64,000 nt of DNA from Microvelia longipes (lineage: Eukaryota; Arthropoda; Insecta; Hemiptera; Veliidae): positions 38,212,798-38,276,797 of the forward strand of contig JACMZG010001911.1 of assembly GCA_018340805.1 (NCBI GenBank). Reading direction: 5' to 3'. This document shows, piece after piece, positions 12,024 through 23,139 of the stretch. Position numbers and translations under genes: made by a program. Below the pieces are notes generated by a model that worked only from the letters and a program-made list of their open reading frames with translations, was not told where the DNA came from and did not search any database. Numbering within the stretch: position 1 is the first letter of the stretch; each line of letters starts with the position of its first letter.

Positions 12024-13227
12024 TCATCGTATAAATATTTTTTATACTACTTGCTACAAAAATCAACCTTTGAAAAGGACACGAACAAAGTCAGCAAAAT
12101 GTAAAAAAATCTGTAAAATTCAAGGTTAAAATTATTCGCCAGGGAAAGTCGAATAAAACCGGTCCGGAGTCAAAAGACCACTCTAAGTGACCAAAAAGTT
12201 GAAAACCCCGTGGAGGATAACAGGAAATGAAAATTACATTTAATTTTTTATCTATAACTACAAAATAATTCTGGCGCGGTGGTTCGCAAGTCTAGCGAAT
12301 TTCCTTTGAAACGCTTGCTTTTTTACGCACCAATCTATATCTTGCTCAGGTTTTTGGTTTATGCTTCACAGTCGAAACAGTATCAATATTATGTTTTCGC
12401 CAATATGCATGACTTAACAAACGAAATGCGCAACAAAAATTTGTAGATTAGCATAAACTGAACTTTAAATAATTGCCTGAATGTAGTATTCATTCAAAAC
12501 TTTATGCTCTTGTAATTTGAAGCTAATAGGTAGGGAAGCCTTGTTGCATGATTGGCAGTTTAGTTTTCTAAGTATTGTGAAATTTAAAGAAAACACAGCT
12601 TATAATTTTAAATAATTATTTAAATGGAATATAAATTTGAATTTCTAGATACTACGACCAAACCAAGGTTGAAATTCGCTCTGGGTTTAGACAAAGAGAT
12701 ATTTTTGCTTGAGACCAAGTAAAAATAAACCGCTGGTAGTTGCGATGCGATGTAACAGAGACCTATACTAATGAATTATAGTTTACACTGTAAACTAAAC
12801 CAAACCTATAAGGTTTGATTAATAAAATCAATCTAAATTTCAGATATCAGCTGCTGCCCTCAATGGCCCGTCCAACCCTGCTACCTACGTACTGGGAAGT
12901 ATAATATCCGACTCGGGAATAGAAGTGACTACTATTTATTTGAAAACTTATGTCCACCTTTCCCCTATTGACGAAGTTCTACAATAAAGATGTTGCGATA
13001 GTTAAATATTGAATTGATGTTGATTTTTATCATAAATTGCTCGGAATTCTAAGTATTGTAACGTGGAGAATCATAACCAGGGGGGTAATCATAATCATTT
13101 GTGGGGGTTATCACTAGGAAGGAGGTACACTATACTAAAAAACTGGAACCCTGAGGGATTTTTTTTTGTGGGGGGGATCTTACCCCCGAAAAGGAACTTT
13201 ATAATAACTCCTGTCATATTATTTCAG
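10732..13227 (+). other. Intron 2 of the large gene
   Basis: GTGAGT to ATTTCAG. It contains a (CA)n/(TA)n tract at 11930-12022 and opposite-strand copies of the TCCGGAGTC..CTCTAAGTGACC repeat module (11656-11740 minus, 12151-12217 plus). The repeats spanning about 11270-12470 are arranged as an imperfect foldback. A tRNA-like box B sequence (GGTTCGAATC on minus) lies at 11430-11442. Confidence 0.6.
11270..12470. repeat. Foldback-type repeat with TCCGGAGTC / CTCTAAGTGACC modules
   Basis: The plus-strand module (AACCGGTCCGGAGTC, then ACCACTCTAAGTGACCAAAA) at 12151-12217 has an inverted counterpart at 11656-11740 across the (TA)n tract. Related plus-strand copies lie at 15921-16008, 16080-16118 and 20551-20610. 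Several copies sit directly beside (TA)n tracts. It is non-coding, with family borders uncertain. Confidence 0.5.
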
Positions 13228-13308
13228 ATATTAAACAAGAATTCAGCAGTAACTGTGTCAATGATATGGATGAATTCTACGTTTTCACATCTGACAACTT
13301 GAATTCAG
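13228..13308 (+). CDS. Novel large nuclear-type protein, coding exon 3
   Basis: 81-bp phase 1-1 exon between ATTATTTCAG and TTCAG|GTACTT. The junction codon and first codons give NIKQE, a third psi-K-x-E motif (residues 67-70), then an acidic stretch (NDMDEFYVF). It has the same length and phase as exon 2 and the same IKQE motif near the shared boundary, which suggests an old exon duplication. Confidence 0.75.
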
Positions 13309-13744
13309 GTACTTTTTACTCACAAATTAACATTTATTATACTTCAAAAGTGAGCAAAGAAGTTATTTGGTAGGTAACATAAAAGAAAAAAAATTACCCT
13401 ATCATCTGCAGGTGTCAACATTTTTATTTTATCTATTAGTAAATTCACACACTAAATCCGCGAATCGTAGAAGGTACGATATCTAAATACAGTTACACAC
13501 GCTGTAAGATCCATGCGGAGGGAATACAGTAGGATACGCTAGAACTAGGGAGATGGAATTTAAATCGATCCCCCCATACTTTAATATTACCGGCGAAAAA
13601 TGTTTTCACGTTTTGAAATGAAAAATAGGTTATATCAGGATATTTTTAGTTTTGTCGGGATTTTAAATTTGAGGGAGATAAATGTGTCAATATAGTGACA
13701 GTCCCGTCAAAATTGGGACGCATGGCAATCTATTCGCAATGTCA

Positions 13745-14080
13745 AAAATTGGGTACGGGGTACCTCCGAACTTTTTTATTACATTGGATTCGCTTTGCTC
13801 ATCTTCCCAGCTTCGGACTCGGTTCGCTCGTCCTCAAAAATACAAGTCGTTGAATTTTTTCAGCAACACGTCTTCGGACTCGCTTCGCTTGTCTTTAGAT
13901 GATAAATTCATTCATTTCCTTCCCAGTGGTCATTTATCCAGGCACTGACCACGCTCGATGCAGCTTAACTTTTATGATCCACCAAAAATCATAGATATAC
14001 TTGTTGTATTACAACGAAACTTAGTACAGTTATTTATTACGTCAAGGGGTACACTTGTACCAAATTTCAACTCTTCCATT
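13745..14080 (-). repeat. 5S-cored composite repeat, 5'-truncated
   Basis: Antisense copy holding the tail (AAATTGGGTACGGGGTACC at left; GACTCGCTTCGCT motifs) and the 5S core at about 13935-13985 (complement of AAGTTAAGCTGC and GGTCAGTGCCTGGATAAATG). The upstream body is cut off after the GTACACTTGTACC region. Confidence 0.75.
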
Positions 14081-14247
14081 TTTTACTTTGTTATAATTGT
14101 TAGTATTTTATTTTAACCACAGTATTTTCTTTAGTATGGGGCATTCCATATCAAATCAATGATATGATATCATTGATATCATGAGATATCAGGTAACACA
14201 CGTGATATCTCCAATTTCACTGTAATTAGGGTAATAGGTAGGCACTA

Positions 14248-15674
14248 TTCGCGATTCAAAGTCCGTAGCAGCGCCACCGTCGCTGATAAGAAATTGATAA
14301 CGAAAGGGTGATCGTTGTTAAAGGCCTTATGGGGATTTTCTGGTTTTTCTTATTTGTGACGATTATTTCTTTAAATTTTTTATCAAAGTGCTTTAATTTA
14401 ACTAATTTTAGGGCGTATGAACTCAGTAGAATCACAATTTCATTGAAAAATAGCGTTTTAATGGGTTGTCACGAGTATTTAAATTGAGTGATAAGAAGAT
14501 GAAGATCATAATATAGTGTTTTATTTTATTTATTGTTAATGGATGTTACTTTTAAATAATTTTAGTTTGCACAAACACACAAAATTACCATTTAATTGCA
14601 TTAAATTGTTTAAATTAGTAGTCACAGGTATTTAAATTAACTGATAAGAAGCCGATTTTCACTGTAATGGTGTTTTAATTTATTAATCATTTTTATTTAT
14701 GCACTAAAATAATTAATAACTTAATAAATTCACTTTTTGTAAAATGTTTGTTTAAATTATCCGTTTAGGTTTTATTATTTCTGGGCAAAGTTTTATAAAT
14801 AGAACAAGTTGTGGAGCTCAGCTGAAAAGTGTACCCCATATTACTGTTAGTACCTCAAATACTCACTAGTAAGCGCTACTTTCGTTTACGCTTACCTTTT
14901 TCTATTTAAATACATTACAGATATTATGTTTTTAAGCTATTATTTACTTTTTTTCATTTTGTAGATCGACTTATCACTAATAAACTATTTTTTGGTACTT
15001 GGACTTAATCCTTTTTGACATGTAATAGTTTTAATATGATTCTATTTGTATTAATTTTGTTATTATAAGAAAATAGACAAAAACGTATGTCAATAATTAG
15101 CTTGAAAAGTAAGAAATATTAATCGTTTTTGGTACAAATACATATGAAGTTATATAAATAACCACAATATTTGTATTAAATTAATTAATTTAGAGCTTAG
15201 TATTTAAACAAATGCTAAATACGTCAATATTTAGGTTGGAACATTTCACATGCAGCAACATATAATTCTTATAAACATGGTCCTAGATTCTTAAAAATAG
15301 TATCTACCCTGTGCAATTTGGCTAGCTAAAGTTAAAATTTATAATAAATATTTTAGTAACTATTCTCAAATATGGTATTTTTTTCCCCCCTTTTTTTTGA
15401 ATTTTAAAAAGTTAAATAAGATTATACCCTAATAATGATTGTGTTGAAAACTCCATAAAGCATTATAAATTAAATACAATTAGAACCTATTCTATAGTGA
15501 TAGTTCACTAAAATATTGTTCCACATATAATAGATTTCTGTTTAAAAATGCTTTTTTGTCAAAAATCTATTTCAGATGTCCCAAACCACGAAAAAATACG
15601 ATGTATAATATATATCAAAGTTTTATAAATATAATTATACTACATTATTATTCTATTTATAAACTTTGATATAT

Positions 15675-15746
<72 letters not shown>

Positions 15747-17747
15747 ATGTGTGTGTGTATGTATGTATTTCTAGCGCATTTTTGTAAACACGCTATCTGT
15801 TGAACGGATGAATATTATTGTATCTAACTTGGTACAAAAATTAACCTTGGGAAGGATACGGTCCCCATGGTACAATTTTGTCAACGATTTTCAATATCGT
15901 AAAAATTATTGGTTAAAAATTTGGGGCGCTGAATCGAATGAACCCGGTCTGAAGTCAATACAACCACTCTAAGTGACCAAAAAGTTAAAAAACCATGAAA
16001 AATAACAGAAAACCAAATTAACAGTTAGTAAAAAATATTTTTCGAGTAGGGTGTCGTTTTCAATGTTTTTTTGAGGTGCTGAATCTAATAAAACCGATCT
16101 GGAGTCGATAAACTATTAAAAGCTAGGGTTAAAAGTTTGATACCTGCGCTAACTTCTAATTAATTCTAGTGTGGAGGTCCGCGCTATATTTTCAACGAAA
16201 TTCAGACGAAAAGAAAACTTTTTTTGCATATCAATTCAATTTTTGCTGACGTTTTCGGTTTATATTAATTAACCTGAGTAGTAGCGTCACGACTTGATAT
16301 TTAATTGTTTCGAAACAATTAATATATGAACAAAAAAATATGAACTGAACTTAAAATGAATAAAAAGAATGTTGTGCCGAGTACTGTATAATCTATGGTA
16401 TAAATATACGCATTTTCTTTGAAAAATTTAAAAAAAAATAATAAGTCGTGATGTTACTGCTCAGTTTATTAAATATATATCGAAAACTAAAGCTAGATAA
16501 AAATAGAAATAGTAAAAATCCGTGGGTAAATTAAGAGTTTTCTGGGCAATGAATTTTGGATTTTTTAAAAATAATTTTATAAAACAATCAATGATAACAA
16601 AACTTAGATTACAAGAAGGAGTAATAATGTTTATTATAAATGAAAATCAGGCACATAAAGTTTAATTAAAGTCTTAAATGCACTTAAATATTTTTAAAAA
16701 GCACAAAACCGGGAGTAAACAAATGTAAAATGATAGGAAATCGGCTGATAACTGCTTCATAAAAGATCGTCATGCCACCTGGCGGATTTTTTTGGCACTA
16801 CACGATTTCGGGGTTTTAGCGCGGTATACGAGCTCCACAACTTGTTATATTTATAAAACTTTGTTTCTGGGTTAAATCGGACGAATCCAAGTCTGTAGTG
16901 ATAAGAGCCTGATTCTATATTTAAAACCCTGGAATTATCGAAATATTTATCTACGAAATATTTGCAATTTTTTTAGTACCGATGGTCGTTCTAATAATTT
17001 TCATCACATTTATCACAAATTAACTAACAATAAATAAATAAAAGAAGAATTTTCAACGGCTCCCATGCTAATCCTATGATAATAGTTATTTATGCCATAA
17101 GGCTGAGAAGTGTGTCTTTATGTCACGGCAATTAGATTTACCGACGAGCGAAGCGAGTCGGGAAAAATTGCCAAGACATAAAGACATTCTCAGCCGAATG
17201 GCATACACTATTTTTTTTTGAGGTAGCACTCATTAAATAAATTGCGCTATATACTTAATTGAAAAAAAAACAAACGTCCAATTAACTCCATATTATCGTC
17301 GTCATTGAATTCATCCATAGCTTCACACTTTTACTCAAAAATGTAAAAGCTTTACAAATAAACACACACAAATTGTCAATTAAAACACCTTTTAAAAACG
17401 AATGAAAAATTAGTCTACGAACAAAAACAGAAACAAAATGAATTTTTTAAATAAACCACATAAGGGTTTAACACAGATTGTTTTTTTGAACACGCTACAT
17501 TACAGTAATGGCGGCAATATATGAATTACTTTTACGTCCTAGGAGTTTTTTTACATTCATTATTGTCCTCGGAGGTGAAAAGTACTAAATAACCTCCTAG
17601 TACAATAATGATTGGCTTCTCATCCTAAAAACGGTCCAATAAAGTGCTCAATTACGTACTACCTCAAAAAAAAATTTTTTTGATCACCCTTTCGTTTTCC
17701 CGCCATTGGTATTGCCAACCTTACAACTATCTCTTTGAATCGCGAAT
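14248..17747. mobile_element. Large nested foldback cluster
   Basis: Outer arms: CTATTCGCGATTCAAAG near 14245 and AACGAAAGGGTGATC near 14300 reappear inverted as GATCACCCTTTCGTT near 17680 and CTTTGAATCGCGAATAG near 17733. Inner arms: AAAGTTTTATAAATA plus CAAGTTGTGGAGCTC (14787-14819) against GAGCTCCACAACTTG plus TTTATAAAACTTT (16830-16866). Further inverted pairs lie at about 16245-16320/16443-16488, 17092-17145/17157-17203 and 17213-17240/17640-17672. No transposase frame survives. Confidence 0.55.
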
Positions 17748-17752
17748 AGAAA

Positions 17753-18338
17753 GAGCTCATTCCAGCCATATTATGAATTTTTCAAAAAATTTGATTTCTT
17801 GAATTTTTTTCTAACTACGATGACTAAATGGCTGTATCTGAAATTCTACCAAATGTAATTTTTTTTATTTTGGTTGCGTTTGAAAGCTTAAACATGATCC
17901 TTTCGAATATTTCCTACATACTTTTGGATAATTAGTTGCAAGTTTTAATTAAGCACAAATAAAAAATTAAAATGCTAATTTCTCAAAATTCAATATATAA
18001 AAATTTAAAAAAAATTCAAATAAGAGCTTAAACTGTTGGCAAATTATCCAAAAGTATGTAGCATCCCTTTGAAAGGATCATGCTTTCAAACGCCACCAAA
18101 ATAACAATTAGTGCACTTGGTAGAATTTTAGATACAGCCATTTTCGTAGTCAAAGAAATGTCAAAAAATAACATTTTTTAGAAAATTCAGTACGTTACTG
18201 CGACAATTACGATGCATGTATTAAGCCAAAAATGGATTTTTTTGCTTTTTCTATAATTCCTTTTGCTTACCTATCACCCAAATTATATTAAAATCTAATC
18301 CAAAAATGTACATTTTTTAACTTAACATGGAATGACTC
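17753..18338. mobile_element. MITE with long inverted repeats
   Basis: About 585 bp folding around 18000. GAGCTCATTCCAGCCAT and the TTTCAAAAAA segment on the left match GGAATGACTCG on the right; GCTTAAACATGATCCTTTCG matches GAAAGGATCATGCTTTC; TACATACTTTTGGATAATT matches AATTATCCAAAAGTATGTA exactly over 16 or more bases. Confidence 0.6.
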
Positions 18339-18354
18339 GTATGTTAATAAATAA

Positions 18355-18905
18355 AAAAAAAATCGGGTACACCCCGCACCCGATTTTTTTGAAACCTTTT
18401 CCTCGTCAGATTTGCTACCATAATCCTTCCTACTTCGGACTCTCTTCGCTTGTCCTCAGAATATACAATTTGTCAAATGTTTACTACAACAGCTCTCAAC
18501 GACTCGCTTCGGTCGTCCTCAGATAGTAAATACATTCCTTTCGTTCCCAGTGGTCCATGCACTGACCACGCTCGATGATGCTTAACTTTTATGATCCACC
18601 AAAAATCATGGACCAATCATCCACCAAAAATTGAGCTTATGCTGATACAAAATGAAATGAATGTATCTAGTCTTATATATTAGCTACATGCGTGCTAAAT
18701 CTTTACTTGATCGCATTATTTTTCCGCATTTTATAATTTTTCGAATCTTTTGTTGAGTCATTTTTGCGGGTTAATAATTTTATAAAACAATTTTTTTCCA
18801 AATAGCAAAACTACAAAGGATGACTATTTTTTGTACGAAGTTTCAACCCTCTACCATAAATATACTAGGAGCTACGGAGAAAACACACACACACATTCAG
18901 ACAGA
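18355..18905 (-). repeat. 5S-cored composite repeat, first of a tandem pair
   Basis: Antisense copy. The tail begins with GGGTACACCCCGCACCCG, the 5S core is at about 18545-18600 (complement of AAGTTAAGCATCATCGAGCG and GGTCAGTGCATGG), and the body runs to about 18905. Another copy begins immediately after it. Confidence 0.75.
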
Positions 18906-18919
18906 AAACTTACTGTCTG

Positions 18920-19683
18920 TATGTGGACATCAAATTCGCTACGCTCCTCCCTACTTCGGACTCGCTTTGATCGACCTCAGAATATACACGCGCCCAATTT
19001 ATAATCCAACACGTCTTTGAACTCGCTTCGCTCGTCCTCAGATAGTAAATACATCTGTTCCATTCTTGGCGGTAACCCATACAGCACTGATCACGCTTAA
19101 TGCTGCTTAACTTTTATGATCCAACGAAAACCATAAATTTATTTTATCGTATTAAAACGAAAGTTTGTCCACTTATTTATTTAATTTAACTCAATTGGAC
19201 AATTTCCGATTTTTTACCACTATTTAAAAAACGTATACAAGATATTCCGTAAAAATCGAACTAATACTGATAATGATATGAAACTTAGTACATATGTTAG
19301 TCTTACGCATAGCTACATGCGTGCCAAATCTTAATCCGATCGCATCATTTTTCCGTACTTTATGATTTTTCTAAATTTTTCTAGAGTCATTATTGCGGGT
19401 TAATGACGTAACATAAAAAATATTTTCCAAATAACACAACTACAGCGGTAGATTAATTTTTGTACAAAGTTTCAACTCTCTAACATAAATACTCTGGGAG
19501 CTCTACGATGATAACAGACACTCACAGACAGACAACTTTGCGAAAACCACTCAGGAGGCCTTAAAAAAACTTAATATCCACAGATAATTTCGGTTTCGGA
19601 TTTTTTCGCAAACACAATACATTTTTTATCATAACCTACATATAATAATATAACCTACGGTATATAAGAGGAAAAGTAAAAAA
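18920..19683 (-). repeat. 5S-cored composite repeat, second of a tandem pair
   Basis: Near full-length antisense copy of about 760 bp. The tail has CTTCGGACTCGC and CTCGCTTCGCTCGTCC, the 5S core is near 19080-19130 (complement of AAGTTAAGCAGCATTAAGCG), and the body closes with AGAGGAAAAGTAAAAAACAG. Confidence 0.75.
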
Positions 19684-20105
19684 CAGAGCGCAATATTATA
19701 ATGAAATGCAATTTTAGCTTCAATCTCTTTACTGCATAATCTAATTATCATTTGGAGTTAATAGATAAGTAAGTAGTAAAAGTAGGATATTATTGGAATA
19801 TGTCAAGTTTGAAGCGGGAATTTTAAATACACCTGAATATTACAGCTATGAACACTCACTTCTCCCTATGAAAGTAAAAACTTTCCGTCTAAGTTGTTTA
19901 TGGTAATTTAATCAAAGTATAAAAAATTGGAGTTTAAACATATTTATGCAAAAACTTAAGCGAACATGAGAGGTTAAAACTTGATAGCTAAAAACTGCAT
20001 CCTGCCTAATCTTTAAATTAATTGTGTCCTCAATAAAATAACGCAAAAACATTGTAAATAATAATCAGCTCATAAATCATATTTATCATTTGTCTTTTCT
20101 TTTAG

Positions 20106-20159
20106 GACCTTTAAGTACAGTTGATACACTAAGAGCTATATCTCATATAGAAAAAGCAA
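20106..20159 (+). CDS. Novel large nuclear-type protein, coding exon 4
   Basis: 54-bp phase 1-1 exon between TCTTTTAG and GCAA|GTAAGT, coding residues 93-110 (GPLSTVDTLRAISHIEKA with junction codons). It is very short, but both splice sites are near consensus and the frame joins exons 3 and 5. Confidence 0.7.
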
Positions 20160-23139
20160 GTAAGTTTTTCTTATAACCTAGATCACATATATGGCTTTCT
20201 TGTTCTAGAAAATAAACCATTCAAAAATTTAATTTACTCTAATATGGCATACTCAATATTTTTTGGATACTTAAAATGTGACGCTTATGAGGTACTTAAA
20301 CCGTGTAAGTAGTACATCATAAGCGGTACTTACATGGGGTAAGTACCTCATAAGCATCACTTTCAATAGACAATTCGCAACAAAAAATCTAAAAAAAAAC
20401 GCAAACTTGGTATTAAAATCAACCTTGGGAACCTGTACTTGACATGCAACTTATTAAAATAAAAACTAGGTTGTTGTGACGCCATTAACTCGATTTTCTG
20501 AGTCAGCAAAATTTTTTAAAAATCGGTACGGTTCAAGGTTATTATTTTTTCAGTAAAATGAAGCCGGTCTAAAGTCGAATGTCCACTCTAAGTGACCAAA
20601 TAGTCGAAAACTGTTTCATATAACATGTAAGATAAAAAAGGTGATTGTACTCCCCAAGCGGAATAAAAAAAATTCTGTAATAGTTTGTCCGATCTCTTAC
20701 CGTTTTTCCCACAAGGTCAATCGAATTTAATTTATCAAATATTTAATAGATTTTAAACTATATAAGCCTAAATGATAATATTGGTACTGATAGAAAACTA
20801 AGTAAATTTTCTTAATGATAAAGAAGTAACAATGTCTAAAAGAATGAAATCAGCCCAGAGATTCGCTTGCTGAATAAGTTTTTGCTAAATCAAAATGTGG
20901 GTAATTATGTGGCGGGGTGTTATACGAAATATGAGTCGAGAAAAAGTTTAGCCAAGGATGTAAAAAACTTCATGAATTAGTGGGTTTTTGATAATCATGA
21001 ACATTCTTTTTATTAATTTATTTATTACTTAAAATTGAAATATTTTCGGTTGAAGTTAAAATAGTTGTACCTTGGCTGTGAGATTTAGAGTGTTATAGTA
21101 TAGTGATAATATGCTTAGAAAAAAAAACATTTACCTAATGTAATTTGATTTTTAAGAAATTATGATAAATCTAATGAATTTGAGGAGACCAATAAATTCT
21201 GCAAAGTGTATACTATCTCAAAGTATATACATATACATATTCCCACAATGGCAAATTTTATGTTTCAAAACTATTAGAGGTAATAAATAAACATTTTCTC
21301 AACACTCTTTTGATTTAGTCTTAGTCAGTAACATATGCATATTCTCACAAAGCAGAAACTAGGTTTTTGAACTATTAAAATTTTAATAAATAAAAAAAGT
21401 ACAAAAATAAAAAAAAAATAATACTAAAATTATTGCTTGAAATGGGTTCCATGTATGTTTTTTTTCTAAAATCTTCTTTTGGCAGAGATTAGGGTCTCAT
21501 CTTTGTCTACAATAAACTCAATAAAGCCAAGATTTTACATTAGTGGCTTTCTAACAAATTCATTGAAATTATTTTTTTTTAATTATTAATTTTAGTAATA
21601 CATATTGTTGTTTCGGTAATTGTCTTTCTGCAGGTGTTACCGACTTACAAACTCTGCTATAAGAGTATGTTGAGAAAACTTTTATTTAACTCATATCACT
21701 GCTAATGGTTCTAAAACATAAAATTTGCCCTTGTTGGAGAACGTATATAATATGAGAGAGTATATGCTTTGCTTAATTCATTAAGCAAATGGTCTCCTCA
21801 AATTCATTAGATTTATCATATTTTTTTAATAATGATTTTAAATTAATCTACATAAGGCAAATGAACTTTTTTAAGCATATTAGCACTAAAACTAACAGTC
21901 CAAGAGCCGGACCCGAAAAAATGTGACTCATTTTGTACTACTTTAAACCAAATTTTTCTGAAAATATACCATAAATTATGTCTGCCTATCCAGAGAGGAG
22001 CTCTTCATATGATTGCGCATGTTATCTTAAAATAAGTGGTTCCCTGTGGGTCGTGTGCAAAACATAAAAAAGTGTTCTTTAAAACAAGGTTTAAAATCAT
22101 AAAAATCGGATGACTATAACCAAAGTTATGGCTCTTTTAAAAACACTAGTTTAATAGCAAATTTGATTAGCTTTAAAAATGTTTTCTACATGCTTTGCAC
22201 ACATACAACTGGAATTTGTGCAATTTTCTAATATTTTGAGTAAAGCCCATTCATGAAGGGCTCCTTTCTGGATAGGCAGACTATACTTTTCCTTCATAAT
22301 TAAAAGTATATTAACAGAGAAAATTGGTTTGAAGTAGTACAAAATGAGTCACATTTTTTAGCCAGGCTCTTGGACTTAACTGTAACACTATAAATCTGAC
22401 AGCAAAAATATTACTATTTTAACTTTAGCTGACAATAATTCAATTTCTTTGGGTAATAAATAAATAAAAATGTTTATGTTTATTAAAAACGCACTAATTG
22501 AAGAATGTTTTCTTAAACTTTTTCTATCTCATATTGCTTCTAACACCCTCACCACAAAAATTTCATATTTGTCATATTTACTTCTTTTGAAAATTTACTC
22601 AGCTTTTTATCAATACTAACATTACAATTCTACCTTAAATAGTTTAAAAGCCATTAAATATTATATGAAATATTGATATAAGTTCAAAGGTCGATTGTAC
22701 AAAAAAAAATTTAACTAGTGGTAAAACAGTGAGAGATCAGACACACTATTATAGGACATTATTTGCTCCCCTTGGGGAGTACTATCACCTCCCTTATCTG
22801 ACACTTTATATGAAACACCCTCTATGTATGTGTGTGTGTGTGTGCATATATATATGATCTTGAAATCAGTTACCACTGCTTTCTAGAGTAACTTTTTTTT
22901 AAGTTTTGCTAAAGGCGCAGGTCAAAGAGATTTGCACTATAATTTTAACTCAAAGTTAAGTAATAAACAATGCATATATTCCATTTATTTTAAGTGTTAC
23001 AATTGTCTTGAAGATGGAAATATTTGTAAAGTCTAAAGAAGTCAGAAGTCATTACTGTAAATGAAAAAAAAAATCACAAAAATGTATGGCTGTAATGAGT
23101 CACGATTATTGAATTATTCCTGACTTATCTTTCTTTCAG
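20160..23139 (+). other. Intron 4 of the large gene
   Basis: GTAAGT to TTTCTTTCAG. Most of it is the foldback element 20611-22821. A short GTGTGTGTG tract lies near 22831. No exon was found. Confidence 0.65.
20611..22821. mobile_element. 2.2-kb foldback element inside intron 4
   Basis: The left end (GTTTCATATAACATGTAAGAT, GGTGATTGTACTCCCCAAG, CGATCTCTTACCG) pairs imperfectly with the right end (GATCAGACAC, CCTTGGGGAGTACTATCACC, TTATATGAAACACCC). Two inner inverted pairs follow: 21170-21260 with 21720-21820 (AATGAATTTGAGGAGACC / GGTCTCCTCAAATTCATT) and 21893-22015 with 22255-22383 (GTCCAAGAGCC, ATGTGACTCATTTTGTAC). Its termini match those of 30109-31912. No coding capacity is seen. Confidence 0.65.

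Larger units (their letters stand above)
13309..20105 (+). other. Intron 3 of the large gene
   Basis: 6.8 kb almost filled with repeats: antisense 5S-cored copies at 13745-14080, 18355-18905 and 18920-19683, a ~3.5-kb cluster of nested inverted repeats (14248-17747) and a ~0.58-kb MITE (17753-18338). No coding exon was found in it. Confidence 0.65.

Noticed and set aside
12842..12978. Possible exon after AATTTCAG on the plus strand in the frame of the large gene
   Set aside because: The frame runs to a stop without a usable donor, and the true exon 3 at 13228 joins cleanly.
18332..18526. Short open frames rich in SLVLRIY motifs (also 13682-13948, 28769-29032, 58134-58412, 7007-7225)
   Set aside because: They translate the 5S-cored repeat and recur with it.
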